A stretch of 64,000 nucleotides of DNA. It comes from Bradyrhizobium acaciae. Lineage in GTDB: Bacteria; Pseudomonadota; Alphaproteobacteria; Rhizobiales; Xanthobacteraceae. The notes below the pieces were generated by a model. That model did not search any database. It had not been told where the DNA came from and saw only the letters and a program-made list of their open reading frames with translations. A program made the position numbers and the translations under genes. Positions 30,138-37,368 of the stretch are shown one piece after another. Positions within the stretch are counted from its first letter, which is position 1. Each line of letters begins with the position of its first letter. The stretch is from positions 21,618 through 85,617 of the forward strand of contig NZ_JACMYK010000015.1 in assembly GCF_020889785.1 (NCBI RefSeq). The letters run 5' to 3'.

Positions 30138-30530
30138 GGCATGTCCTCGCACAGTTGTTGCGTAGGAAGAATTCACGCCTCAAGCCGTCATTCATCTATC
30201 GCAAGCCACACCAAGGCTTCACGACCCCTGCTTCGACAGCTTTTCGACGAACTGACACTGCGGTGTAGAGCTGCGCAATCCTGATCACCTTCGATCGATC
30301 AAGGACCGTTTTCTCTCCATCGAACTCCTGTATAGCATGTTCAAGGCGCTTCCGTCGCCACGACTCAACGCGACGCAATCGCTGCACAAGAAGTCGGATG
30401 TCAGCGATCTCGGACGCGTTCTATTCGATCTTGCTCGACACTCGACGCCTCCCAGCCTGCGTGATCAATGCTAGCGTCATTTTCGGCAGCGTCCAGAGCT
30501 ACAGATGGCGACCGCCACCAGAGCTGAGTC
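30138..30530. other. Intergenic region between DUF5996 gene and hsp20 promoter
   Basis: About 390 bases between divergent genes. A 63-codon frame on the minus strand (30196-30387, basic and helical) is the only candidate gene, and I do not trust it. No tRNA or repeat is seen. Confidence 0.4.
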
Positions 30531-30632
30531 AGACAACTTGTCCAATCGATTTTGACAAAGTGTCCGCGGACGAACTGACCAACACCTTAAGCTGTTGAGA
30601 CGACTTGCCACGCGGATGGCACGCGTATTGCT
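30531..30632 (+). promoter_or_regulatory. Sigma-54 promoter of hsp20 with IHF site and two palindromes (P5)
   Basis: On the plus strand: palindromes agacaacttgtcc (30531-30543) and tgacaaagtgtcc (30553-30565), 22 bp apart. IHF-type site CTCAACAGCTTA on the minus strand (30599-30588). -24/-12 element TGGCACGCGTATTGCT at 30617-30632. It is the only one of the nine facing right, and it keeps the same spacings, which argues strongly that they are functional. Confidence 0.92.
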
Positions 30633-30689
30633 GCCAGTCGATCAGGTCGACGGTCTCTACCGTCGCATGTACGACCGGGATGGTTCACG

Positions 30690-30956
30690 ATGCTCAATGT
30701 CGACGTGAACGAGACAGATGACGAACTGCAAATCGTTGCAGAGCTGCATGGTCTAACGGCAAACGACATCGATGTGTCCGTTGAGAATGGCGTCCTCACC
30801 ATTATCGCTGAGCGGCAGGTCAACGATGGCCGCGGTGCCGAGCGGACAATCAGAGTCTTGAGCTCGATGCTGCTGCCTCGTTCGGTCGATGCTCATGAGA
30901 TAAACGCGTACTTCGAGGATGGCGTAGTAACTGTGACGTTTCCCAAGCACAGATAG
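30690..30956 (+). CDS. Minimal Hsp20/alpha-crystallin protein (88 aa)
   Basis: Small heat-shock protein reduced to the alpha-crystallin domain: LNVDVNETDDELQIVAELHGLTANDIDVSVENGVLTIIAERQ then TIRVLSSMLLPRSVDAHEINAYFEDGVVTVTFPKHR. The variable N-terminal arm and the C-terminal I-X-I tail that most Hsp20s use for oligomers are missing. No in-frame start lies upstream within the expected transcript, so the short form seems real. It should hold unfolded protein for DnaK/ClpB. It starts about 47 bases after the predicted transcription start. Confidence 0.9.
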   Translation: MLNVDVNETDDELQIVAELHGLTANDIDVSVENGVLTIIAERQVNDGRGAERTIRVLSSMLLPRSVDAHEINAYFEDGVVTVTFPKHR

Positions 30957-31025
30957 CCGATCCAAGCCAGCGACGGAAAAATCATCGGAGCTATCGAGCA
31001 GCCGTCTTGGAAGCGAGCAGGCATT

Positions 31026-31676
31026 TCAGCCCGCCACGCCGACTTTCGCAGGCCGCAACGAACGTGATCCGATCGCGTAACCAGGCTGCACGACGGTCGT
31101 GACCGTGCCGCTCGGCACTGACGGATCTTGCACCTGGAACATGGCTTCGTGAAAGTGAGGATCAAATCGGCTTCCGGTCGGATCAAGCTTCTTGACGCCG
31201 TGCGCTTCCAACGATCGCAGCAGCTCCTTTTCGGTCAACTCCACACCCTCGACAAACGTCTTGAAGGGACCAGCATTGCCGCGCAGCTCCATAGGAAGGC
31301 TCGACATCGCACGTTCCAGATTGTCTGCGACGTTGACCATATCGCCCGCGAACCTGGTTACGGCGTATTGCCGCATGTCGTTCAACTCGCGCTCAGCGCG
31401 CCGGCGTACATTCTCGGCGTCCGCGAGCGCCCGAAGCAGGCGGTCTTTGAGATCGACATTTTCCGCCACGAGCCGCGCAATAGCATCATGTGCGCCTTCT
31501 GCTGCGCCCGCTGCGGCGCTCGCAGCATCTGGCGATCCAGAAGCGGCTTCCCTTGCGGAATCCTCAGTCGTCGCCTTCTCGACATCTTCCCCCGCCTGAT
31601 GAGTCCCTCCCTGAGAGGGGCGTGGGTGAATCTGTCTGTTGTGATAAGGATTCTTTGGCGGGCCGTTATTGGTCAT
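31026..31676 (-). CDS. grpE: GrpE nucleotide exchange factor (216 aa)
   Basis: Exchanges ADP for ATP on DnaK. A long helical/coiled-coil part (RLVAENVDLKDRLLRALADAENVRRRAERELNDMRQYAVTRFAGDMVNVADNLERAM) is followed by the beta-wing domain (LDPTGSRFDPHFHEAMFQVQDPSVPSGTVTTVVQPGYAIGSRSLRPAKVGV). The first 60 residues are low-complexity and probably disordered. The start at 31676 is favoured over an upstream extension that would overlap hdeD. It lies 83 bases after the hdeD-like gene and probably shares its sigma-54 promoter. Confidence 0.95.
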   Translation of the reverse strand: MTNNGPPKNPYHNRQIHPRPSQGGTHQAGEDVEKATTEDSAREAASGSPDAASAAAGAAEGAHDAIARLVAENVDLKDRLLRALADAENVRRRAERELNDMRQYAVTRFAGDMVNVADNLERAMSSLPMELRGNAGPFKTFVEGVELTEKELLRSLEAHGVKKLDPTGSRFDPHFHEAMFQVQDPSVPSGTVTTVVQPGYAIGSRSLRPAKVGVAG

Positions 31677-31759
31677 GGCAGCTCTCTTATCTCGCCGTTG
31701 ATATGTCGTTTGAGGGCCGGTCGAAAGAGCGCCGTTCTTCGCGCGCCCGAGCCCGCCAT

Positions 31760-32338
31760 CTACCTCGCATCGCGAAGCTGCAGCCCCAGGCCAATCAGCG
31801 TGCAGCCCTGGAAGACCAGGTCGACCGACAACAGCAGACCAAGCAGCCAGAGACTGTTGAGTGGCCACCCCAGGAGGAACGCCAATCCTGCGATCGCGGT
31901 GAGCAATCCGGAGGCAAACAGCCAGCCCCAGCCACGATCTCCCCTTGCTCTAAAGCTGAGCAGCAGGCGCATGAGGCCGGACGCGATCGTGAAAACGGCC
32001 AATATGAGAGTCAGAACCAGCGAAGCGATTGCCGGATCCAGAACGATTGTCGCACCGGCCGCGGCATAGAAAAAACCGCCCAGGCCCCAAAGAAAGAAGC
32101 CGCGCCAGCTCTTAACCCTGAACGCATGGACGATCTGGAAAGCGCCCGCGACGATCATCAACACACCGATGTAGAAGATCGTTGCGATGGTCGCCAAGAG
32201 GAGATTGCTGAGAGCGCCGAAGCCCAGCACAACAAAAAGCACACCCAGGGCGACGAACCAACCCCACTTCCCTTGCGCTTCGGTCATCAGTCCCGTGAAC
32301 GCTCGCCTCGGTTGCGACATTCCAGTTGTCTGCGCCAT
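31760..32338 (-). CDS. HdeD family membrane protein (192 aa)
   Basis: Inner-membrane protein of the HdeD/DUF308 family with six predicted helices (WGWFVALGVLFVVLGFGAL, ATIATIFYIGVLMIVAGAFQIVHAF, FFLWGLGGFFYAAAGATIVLDP, ASLVLTLILAVFTIASGLMRLLLSF, GWGWLFASGLLTAIAGLAFLLGWP, SLWLLGLLLSVDLVFQGCTLIGLGL). HdeD protects enteric bacteria from acid at high density; the mechanism is unknown. I use the ATG at 32338; ATG at 32320 is an alternative. First gene after a sigma-54 promoter, with grpE following. Confidence 0.9.
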   Translation of the reverse strand: MAQTTGMSQPRRAFTGLMTEAQGKWGWFVALGVLFVVLGFGALSNLLLATIATIFYIGVLMIVAGAFQIVHAFRVKSWRGFFLWGLGGFFYAAAGATIVLDPAIASLVLTLILAVFTIASGLMRLLLSFRARGDRGWGWLFASGLLTAIAGLAFLLGWPLNSLWLLGLLLSVDLVFQGCTLIGLGLQLRDAR

Positions 32339-32450
32339 GGATGATTTGTCCAAAGATCGAGTTGCTCTTGGTAGATCGCGGGTCCCGATGCCGTTGCGCG
32401 CAGATCGATCCCCCGCGATGCGAACGACGCCATTCTCGCAAGCACAGCAA

Positions 32451-32553
32451 CGCAATCGCCGTGCCAGGTCGCAAACATCGCGATTTCAATGCGTTATGGA
32501 GATCGACTTGGTGGGGCGGTCATTTTGTCCGGGATCCTTCGGACAAAATGACC
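32451..32553 (-). promoter_or_regulatory. Sigma-54 promoter of hdeD-grpE with IHF site and two palindromes (P6)
   Basis: -24/-12 element TGGCACGGCGATTGCG at 32466-32451. IHF-type site TTCAATGCGTTA at 32485-32496. Palindromes ggtcattttgtcc (32518-32530) and ggacaaaatgacc (32541-32553), 23 bp apart; the two are exact reverse complements of each other. The rest of 32339-32659 shows no gene. Confidence 0.9.
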
Positions 32554-32659
32554 GGGGTCGAGGATCAACAGACCGGGCAAGAGCGCTTTCGATGACCTGA
32601 GTCCGGATTGCCGCGGTCGGCGTGGACAAACGCAGAAGGGCAAGACGCTCAGGGAGCCA

Positions 32660-33259
32660 TTAGCAAGCGATCACCTGCAAACGGCGCAACTCCGCGAGCA
32701 CAGCCAGCAACGGGAGACCCACGATCGTGAAGTAGTCGCCGTCGATCTCGGTGAACAGCTGCACACCCTCACCGTCAATTCGATAGACACCAGCGCTTTG
32801 CAGGGCTGACGGCCCTACCCGCGCCAGGTAACGGCTGATGTACGGTGGATCGAGCCTGCACATCGTCAAGCGAGCGACGCCGACATGGCGCCAGAGCGCA
32901 TTTCCATCACGGGCGACTGCGGCAGCGCTATTCACCTGATGGGTGCGATTGGACAGCAGCAGCAAGCGCCTGCGGCCTTCATCCATGTCGGCAGGGGCGC
33001 GCAGAATGTCATCGTCGAGCGACAGGATCTGCTTACAGCCGAGAACGACGGCTCCCGGGTTTCGTTCGCTGATTGCAGTCGCCTTGGCTTCCGCGACAAC
33101 GAGGGCAATGTCCTCTGGGGAGCTGCCAGTTTCGACAAGAGGCGCTTCGAGCGCCTCATCATCAAGATCAATGGCCTGAAGCTCAGCAATTATCCCCGCA
33201 TTCTTCAGCAGAAGCTCGGCGAGCGGGGATTCCGAGGCAAGAATGATATTCGCGGTCAT
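32660..33259 (-). CDS. Maf-like nucleotide pyrophosphatase (199 aa)
   Basis: Member of the Maf/Ham1-type fold family that removes pyrophosphate from non-canonical or modified nucleoside triphosphates. The N-terminal IILASESPLAELLLKNAG, the KATAISERNPGAVVLGCKQIL region and VYRIDGEGVQLFTEIDGDYFTIVGLPLLAVLAEL match the family. The usual SxxR in the first motif reads SESPLAE here, so the arginine is replaced. The start at 33259 has GGAGGA upstream. The role could be cleaning the nucleotide pool after oxidative stress. No sigma-54 site of correct geometry was found upstream. Confidence 0.85.
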   Translation of the reverse strand: MTANIILASESPLAELLLKNAGIIAELQAIDLDDEALEAPLVETGSSPEDIALVVAEAKATAISERNPGAVVLGCKQILSLDDDILRAPADMDEGRRRLLLLSNRTHQVNSAAAVARDGNALWRHVGVARLTMCRLDPPYISRYLARVGPSALQSAGVYRIDGEGVQLFTEIDGDYFTIVGLPLLAVLAELRRLQVIAC

Positions 33260-33445
33260 GTCGCAGTCCTCCTCCGTTCGAGTTCGATAACAGCTTGAAG
33301 CCCGCGGCAGCGCGTCGCGATTTCGAATCGCACCACAAGCGTGCCGCCGTTCAAGCCGGCAATCCGATACGTGACTGCGGCGTTGGACAACGTGCATCAG
33401 CGGTTCGTTCAATAGACCGCCACACCGTCCTTTCGTTTTGACATC

Positions 33446-34681
33446 TTAGCCCGCATCGACTGGACCCGGCGCGACCTGAGAAAGACCCGGCTCACGGTCT
33501 GCGCCCGCGTCGGCCGGAGCGGCTGTCTTGTCCGGGGTCGACGATTTGTCGTGAGGGAAAAGCTCGATCCCCGTTGGGAGGGTCTCCACGTAGAGCGACT
33601 GGCTTGGGAAGGCGAAATCAGAGCCGGCCTTTTTCACGATCGCCTTGATGGCATACGCCAACTCCTCCTTGATCTTCAGCCAGTCCCCCCAGACCGTCGT
33701 GCGGGTAAAACAGTAGACCATGAGATCGATCGACGAGTCATTGAACTTGTCGACGCGTACGAACGCGACGGCTTCAGGGGGATGAACGAAATCCGAACTA
33801 CCGAGGATGTACGCCTCGATCGCGTTGCGGATGTCGCGGAGTTGACTGGTGGTCGTGCTGTAGTCGAGCCCGATGATCCAGGAAATGCGGCGGAACGTCA
33901 TCTGCGAGAAGTTGGTGACGGCATTGTCCGCCAGATACGAGTTCGGGACAAATACAGGCGCTTGATCGAACCGACGGACTTTTGTCGTTCGCAGACCAAT
34001 GGTTTCGACCGTGCCTTCGACAATTCCCTCGGCGAGGATCCAGTCACCGTTTCTGAAGCGCTGCTCTCCAATGATGAAGATCCCGGAGATCAGGTTCTTG
34101 AACAGATTCTGGGCGCCCAGCGCCACCGCAACACCGACGAGCCCGAAGCTCGCCAGCACCGGTCCGACGTGAATGCCCCAGACCTCCAAGATAGCGGTCG
34201 CGCCCAGCGCCACGATGATGGCGCGTCCGACCCTGACCGTCCAGCCGATCATGGCCTTGCTGAAGATCGGCGTTCGGCCATCCAGAACCGCGCATAGCGG
34301 CCCGATCACCTCGAACAATGCCCAGAAGATCGTGAACGCGATCAACGATTGATCGACCTGGAGGAGCCCGTCCTTGAGCCTCTGATTGGTGAGAATGAAC
34401 TCGCCGATAATCAGGATGGCCAGAACGATTGGAATCGACTGGAGATGGGGAGCAAGGGCATCAACGATCGTTCGGTTGAGGTCTCCTTCCCCGCCCGAAG
34501 ACCAAGCGTGGATACGAGAGATGACAGTGCGACTAAAGAAGCGCCGGATCAGCACCGCGATCGCGAGAATGACGATCGAAACGATAAAGTGTCCGACAGT
34601 CAGATCCAGGATGCTTCGCTGCCAGAACGAAAGGAAGATCGTCCAGAGTGCTGTCAGATCGTAATTCGCGGTATGTGTCAT
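33446..34681 (-). CDS. MscS family mechanosensitive channel (411 aa)
   Basis: Small-conductance mechanosensitive channel that releases solutes on hypo-osmotic shock. An N-terminal set of membrane helices (about residues 28-190) leads to the pore helix (VGPVLASFGLVGVAVALGAQNLFKNLISGIFIIGEQRFRNGDWI) and then the cytoplasmic beta domain (VEGTVETIGLRTTKVRRFDQAPVFVPNSYLADNAVTNFSQ). The tail is Pro/Ala/Asp-rich and probably disordered. It is 94 bases downstream of the small cioC gene, so it may be the last gene of the fdhF-cio transcript. Confidence 0.92.
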   Translation of the reverse strand: MTHTANYDLTALWTIFLSFWQRSILDLTVGHFIVSIVILAIAVLIRRFFSRTVISRIHAWSSGGEGDLNRTIVDALAPHLQSIPIVLAILIIGEFILTNQRLKDGLLQVDQSLIAFTIFWALFEVIGPLCAVLDGRTPIFSKAMIGWTVRVGRAIIVALGATAILEVWGIHVGPVLASFGLVGVAVALGAQNLFKNLISGIFIIGEQRFRNGDWILAEGIVEGTVETIGLRTTKVRRFDQAPVFVPNSYLADNAVTNFSQMTFRRISWIIGLDYSTTTSQLRDIRNAIEAYILGSSDFVHPPEAVAFVRVDKFNDSSIDLMVYCFTRTTVWGDWLKIKEELAYAIKAIVKKAGSDFAFPSQSLYVETLPTGIELFPHDKSSTPDKTAAPADAGADREPGLSQVAPGPVDAG

Positions 34682-34775
34682 TTGGAAACGTGCCGAAGCC
34701 GATGATGCTTTCCCGCTATGTTCGCGGCTTGGCGACGAGCGGGACGGTTTGGAAATCAGGACGAATGGAGGGAGA

Positions 34776-34889
34776 CTAACGTAACCACAGCCTGATCACG
34801 CCCGAGACGAGACCGACCGCCACAACGCTTGCGATCCAGATCGCGGCCATCCACGCGAGCCGTTGCCATAGCGGGATCCGCGCCTGCAT
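34776..34889 (-). CDS. cioC: Small membrane subunit of bd-type oxidase, DUF2474/CioC-like (37 aa)
   Basis: A 37-residue single-span protein (MQARIPLWQRLAWMAAIWIASVVAVGLVSGVIRLWLR). Its ATG overlaps the stop of cioB (TGATG), the standard place for the DUF2474 small subunit of cyanide-insensitive oxidases. It has one hydrophobic helix (about residues 12-34). Such subunits stabilise the CioAB complex. Easy to miss because of its size. Confidence 0.85.
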   Translation of the reverse strand: MQARIPLWQRLAWMAAIWIASVVAVGLVSGVIRLWLR

Positions 34890-35893
34890 CAGTGATATCC
34901 TGCGGTGCCGGCCTTGCCGCGAAACACCCAGTAGGCCCAACCCGTGTAGGCGAGGATGAGCGGAATGATCACGCAGGCGCCCACCAGCATGAACAATTGG
35001 CTTTCGACCGGTGCCGCGGCATCCCAGATCGTAATCGCGCGTGGAACAGCGTACGGATAAATGCTGATCCCGAGCCCGATGAAGCTCAACAGGAACAGTG
35101 CCAGCGCCATGAGAAACGGCAGCCGCTCGAACTCACGCTTCAGACTCCAGAAGAAGGTTGCCGCGCAGATCAGCACCAGCAGCGGCACCTGGGCCGTCAA
35201 CAAGACACCGGGCATTGCGAACCATCGCCGCCAGTAGTCATAGTCGAGGAACGGCGTCACCGCGCTGACGGCCGCCAGCGCCAGCAGCGTGCCGGCGCCG
35301 AGCCAGAAGGCGGCACGGCGCGCGTGACGTTGGCTCGTCCCCTCCGTCTTCCAGATCAGCCACGTTGCGCCGAGCAACGCATAGCCGATCACAACCGCGA
35401 CGCCGGTCAGGATGCTGAACGGGCTGAGCCAGTCGAGCCAGCCGCCGGCATAGGCATCATTGACGACATGAATGCCCTGCAGAATTGCCCCAAGCGTCAC
35501 GCCTTGCGCGAAAGCCGCAATCAGGGAACCCAACCAAAAGGCAACGTCCCACAATGGCCGATGCCCTGGATCGCGCCAGCGGAACTCAAAGGCGACGCCA
35601 CGGAAGACAAGCCCGAGTAGCATGGCAATCATCAACGGATAGGTGGCCGGAAGGATGATCGCATAGGCGAGCGGAAACGCCGCCAGCAGACCGCCGCCGC
35701 CCATCACCAGCCACGTCTCGTTGCCATCCCAGACCGGCGCGATCGAATTCATCGCCTGGTCGCGCTCGTCGCCGACCGCGAAGCTCGGGAACAGAATTCC
35801 GATGCCGAGGTCGAACCCGTCCATGACGACGTAGGCCATCACCGCGAAGCCGATAATGGCAGCCCAGAAAGTGGTAAGGTCGATGCTGTACAT
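34889..35893 (-). CDS. cioB: Cytochrome bd-type (cyanide-insensitive) oxidase subunit II (334 aa)
   Basis: Membrane subunit of a quinol oxidase. The start YSIDLTTFWAAIIGFAVMAYVVMDGFDLGIGILFP is typical of CydB/CioB, followed by WDGNETWLVMGGGGLLAAFPLAYA and GVAFEFRWRD. Eight or nine helices are predicted. It starts 4 bases after the cioA stop and is followed by the overlapping cioC. With subunit I it reduces oxygen without pumping protons and is often used under low oxygen, cyanide, nitric oxide or oxidative stress. Confidence 0.95.
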   Translation of the reverse strand: MYSIDLTTFWAAIIGFAVMAYVVMDGFDLGIGILFPSFAVGDERDQAMNSIAPVWDGNETWLVMGGGGLLAAFPLAYAIILPATYPLMIAMLLGLVFRGVAFEFRWRDPGHRPLWDVAFWLGSLIAAFAQGVTLGAILQGIHVVNDAYAGGWLDWLSPFSILTGVAVVIGYALLGATWLIWKTEGTSQRHARRAAFWLGAGTLLALAAVSAVTPFLDYDYWRRWFAMPGVLLTAQVPLLVLICAATFFWSLKREFERLPFLMALALFLLSFIGLGISIYPYAVPRAITIWDAAAPVESQLFMLVGACVIIPLILAYTGWAYWVFRGKAGTAGYH

Positions 35894-35897
35894 GGCC

Positions 35898-37310
35898 TCA
35901 CTCCGCCGCGGTCAGAGGCACGCCGACACCGCCCGCCGGCGTAATGCCTGCAGCACGCTGCGGCACCTTGGGCGGCTCCTTCTCGCCCGGCGTGGGCGGC
36001 TTTGCCATCAAGCGCAGGAGATAATAGGTGCCGGCGCCGAAGGCTGCGAAGTACACCAGCACGAAAGCGACAAGCGAGGCCGCTACAGCCGGCGCCGCCA
36101 GCGGCGAATGCGATTCCGCCGTTCGCAACAGCCCGTAGACGGTGAAGGGCTGCCGACCGACCTCCGTCGTCACCCATCCGGCGATCACGGCGACAAAGCC
36201 GGCCGGTCCGAGCGCGACACAGGCGCGATGCAACCAGGCCCATTCGTAGAGCATTCCCTGGAAGCGCCCGAGCAGGCTCCAGAGACCGACAGCGAGCATC
36301 GCAAATCCAAGGCCGACCATGATCCGGAACGACCAGAACACGATCGGCACCGGCGGCCATTGATCCCTGGGGAAGTCGCTGAGCCCCGGCAGAGGTGCGG
36401 CCGGATCGTGTTTGAGGATCAGCGATCCGAGGCGCGGCACTTCGAGCTTGTATCGGACCTGCGCTGCCTCGTTGCTGGGGAAGCCGAAGAGGATCAGCGA
36501 CGCGCCATCGGGACTGGGTTCGTAGTGCCCTTCCATGGCGAGAACCTTGGCGGGCTGGTGTTCCAACGTGTTGAGTCCGTGGGCATCACCCGCGAGGATC
36601 TGGATCGGGGTCACGATCGCGGCCATCCACATCGCCATCGAAAACATCTTGCGCGCGCCGACATTGGTGCGGTCCCGCAGCAAATGCCAGGCGCCCACAC
36701 CGCCGACCACGAACGCCGTCGTCAGATAGGCCGCGATCACGGTGTGGACCAGGCGATATGGAAAGCTCGCGGTGAGGATGATCGGGATCCAGGATCCGGC
36801 GGGCACGAACTGGTCCTTCGCATTGATCGCAAATCCCGCCGGCGTCTGCATCCAGCTGTTCACGGCGATGATCCAGGTTGCCGAGATCAGCGTACCGAGC
36901 GCGACCATGCACGTTGCAAAGAAATGCAGGCCTTTGCCGACCTTGCTCATGCCGAACAGCATGACGCCGAGGAAGCCGGCCTCCAGAAAGAAGGCCGTCA
37001 TCACCTCATAGGCCATGAGCGGTCCGATGATTGGTCCGGCTCGCGTCGAGAATACCGACCAATTCGTACCGAACTGATATGAGAGCACCACCCCTGAGAC
37101 GACACCCATACCGAACACGACGGCGAAGATCTTCAGCCAGTAGCGGAACAGGTTGGCATAAACGCCTTGTCCCGTCTTCAGCCACAACGCTTCGAGCACC
37201 ATCAGATAGCTCGCAAGCCCGATCGAGAACGACGGAAATATGAAATGGAACGAGACGGTGAACGCAAACTGGGCACGTGCCAAAATCACCGCATCGAGAT
37301 TGTCCAACAA
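35898..37310 (-). CDS. cioA: Cytochrome bd-type (cyanide-insensitive) ubiquinol oxidase subunit I (470 aa)
   Basis: Heme-bearing subunit of a bd-type quinol oxidase. The N-terminal LARAQFAFTVSFHFIFPSFSIGLASYL holds the conserved His of the high-spin heme site; MSKVGKGLHF, TRAGPIIGPLMAYEVMTAFFLEAGFLGVMLFG and WVTTEVGRQPFTVYGLLRTAESHSPL are family signatures. The periplasmic Q-loop is short, which points to the CIO type. It lies 58 bases after the molybdoenzyme gene on the same strand. It takes electrons from ubiquinol and helps keep respiration going under stress. Confidence 0.95.
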   Translation of the reverse strand: MLDNLDAVILARAQFAFTVSFHFIFPSFSIGLASYLMVLEALWLKTGQGVYANLFRYWLKIFAVVFGMGVVSGVVLSYQFGTNWSVFSTRAGPIIGPLMAYEVMTAFFLEAGFLGVMLFGMSKVGKGLHFFATCMVALGTLISATWIIAVNSWMQTPAGFAINAKDQFVPAGSWIPIILTASFPYRLVHTVIAAYLTTAFVVGGVGAWHLLRDRTNVGARKMFSMAMWMAAIVTPIQILAGDAHGLNTLEHQPAKVLAMEGHYEPSPDGASLILFGFPSNEAAQVRYKLEVPRLGSLILKHDPAAPLPGLSDFPRDQWPPVPIVFWSFRIMVGLGFAMLAVGLWSLLGRFQGMLYEWAWLHRACVALGPAGFVAVIAGWVTTEVGRQPFTVYGLLRTAESHSPLAAPAVAASLVAFVLVYFAAFGAGTYYLLRLMAKPPTPGEKEPPKVPQRAAGITPAGGVGVPLTAAE

Positions 37311-37368
37311 TGTCCCCTCCTTGCCTCAGGATATGCGTCCCGGCACTTCGTCTCCGGCATCCGACCGA

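Noticed and set aside
30196..30387. 63-codon minus-strand frame upstream of the DUF5996 gene
   Set aside because: Basic composition, no ribosome site and no recognisable family; not supported.
33300..33350. CGGCACG-like stretch upstream of the Maf-like gene resembling a -24 element
   Set aside because: The -12 GC is misplaced (GG-N12-GC) and there are no upstream palindromes.
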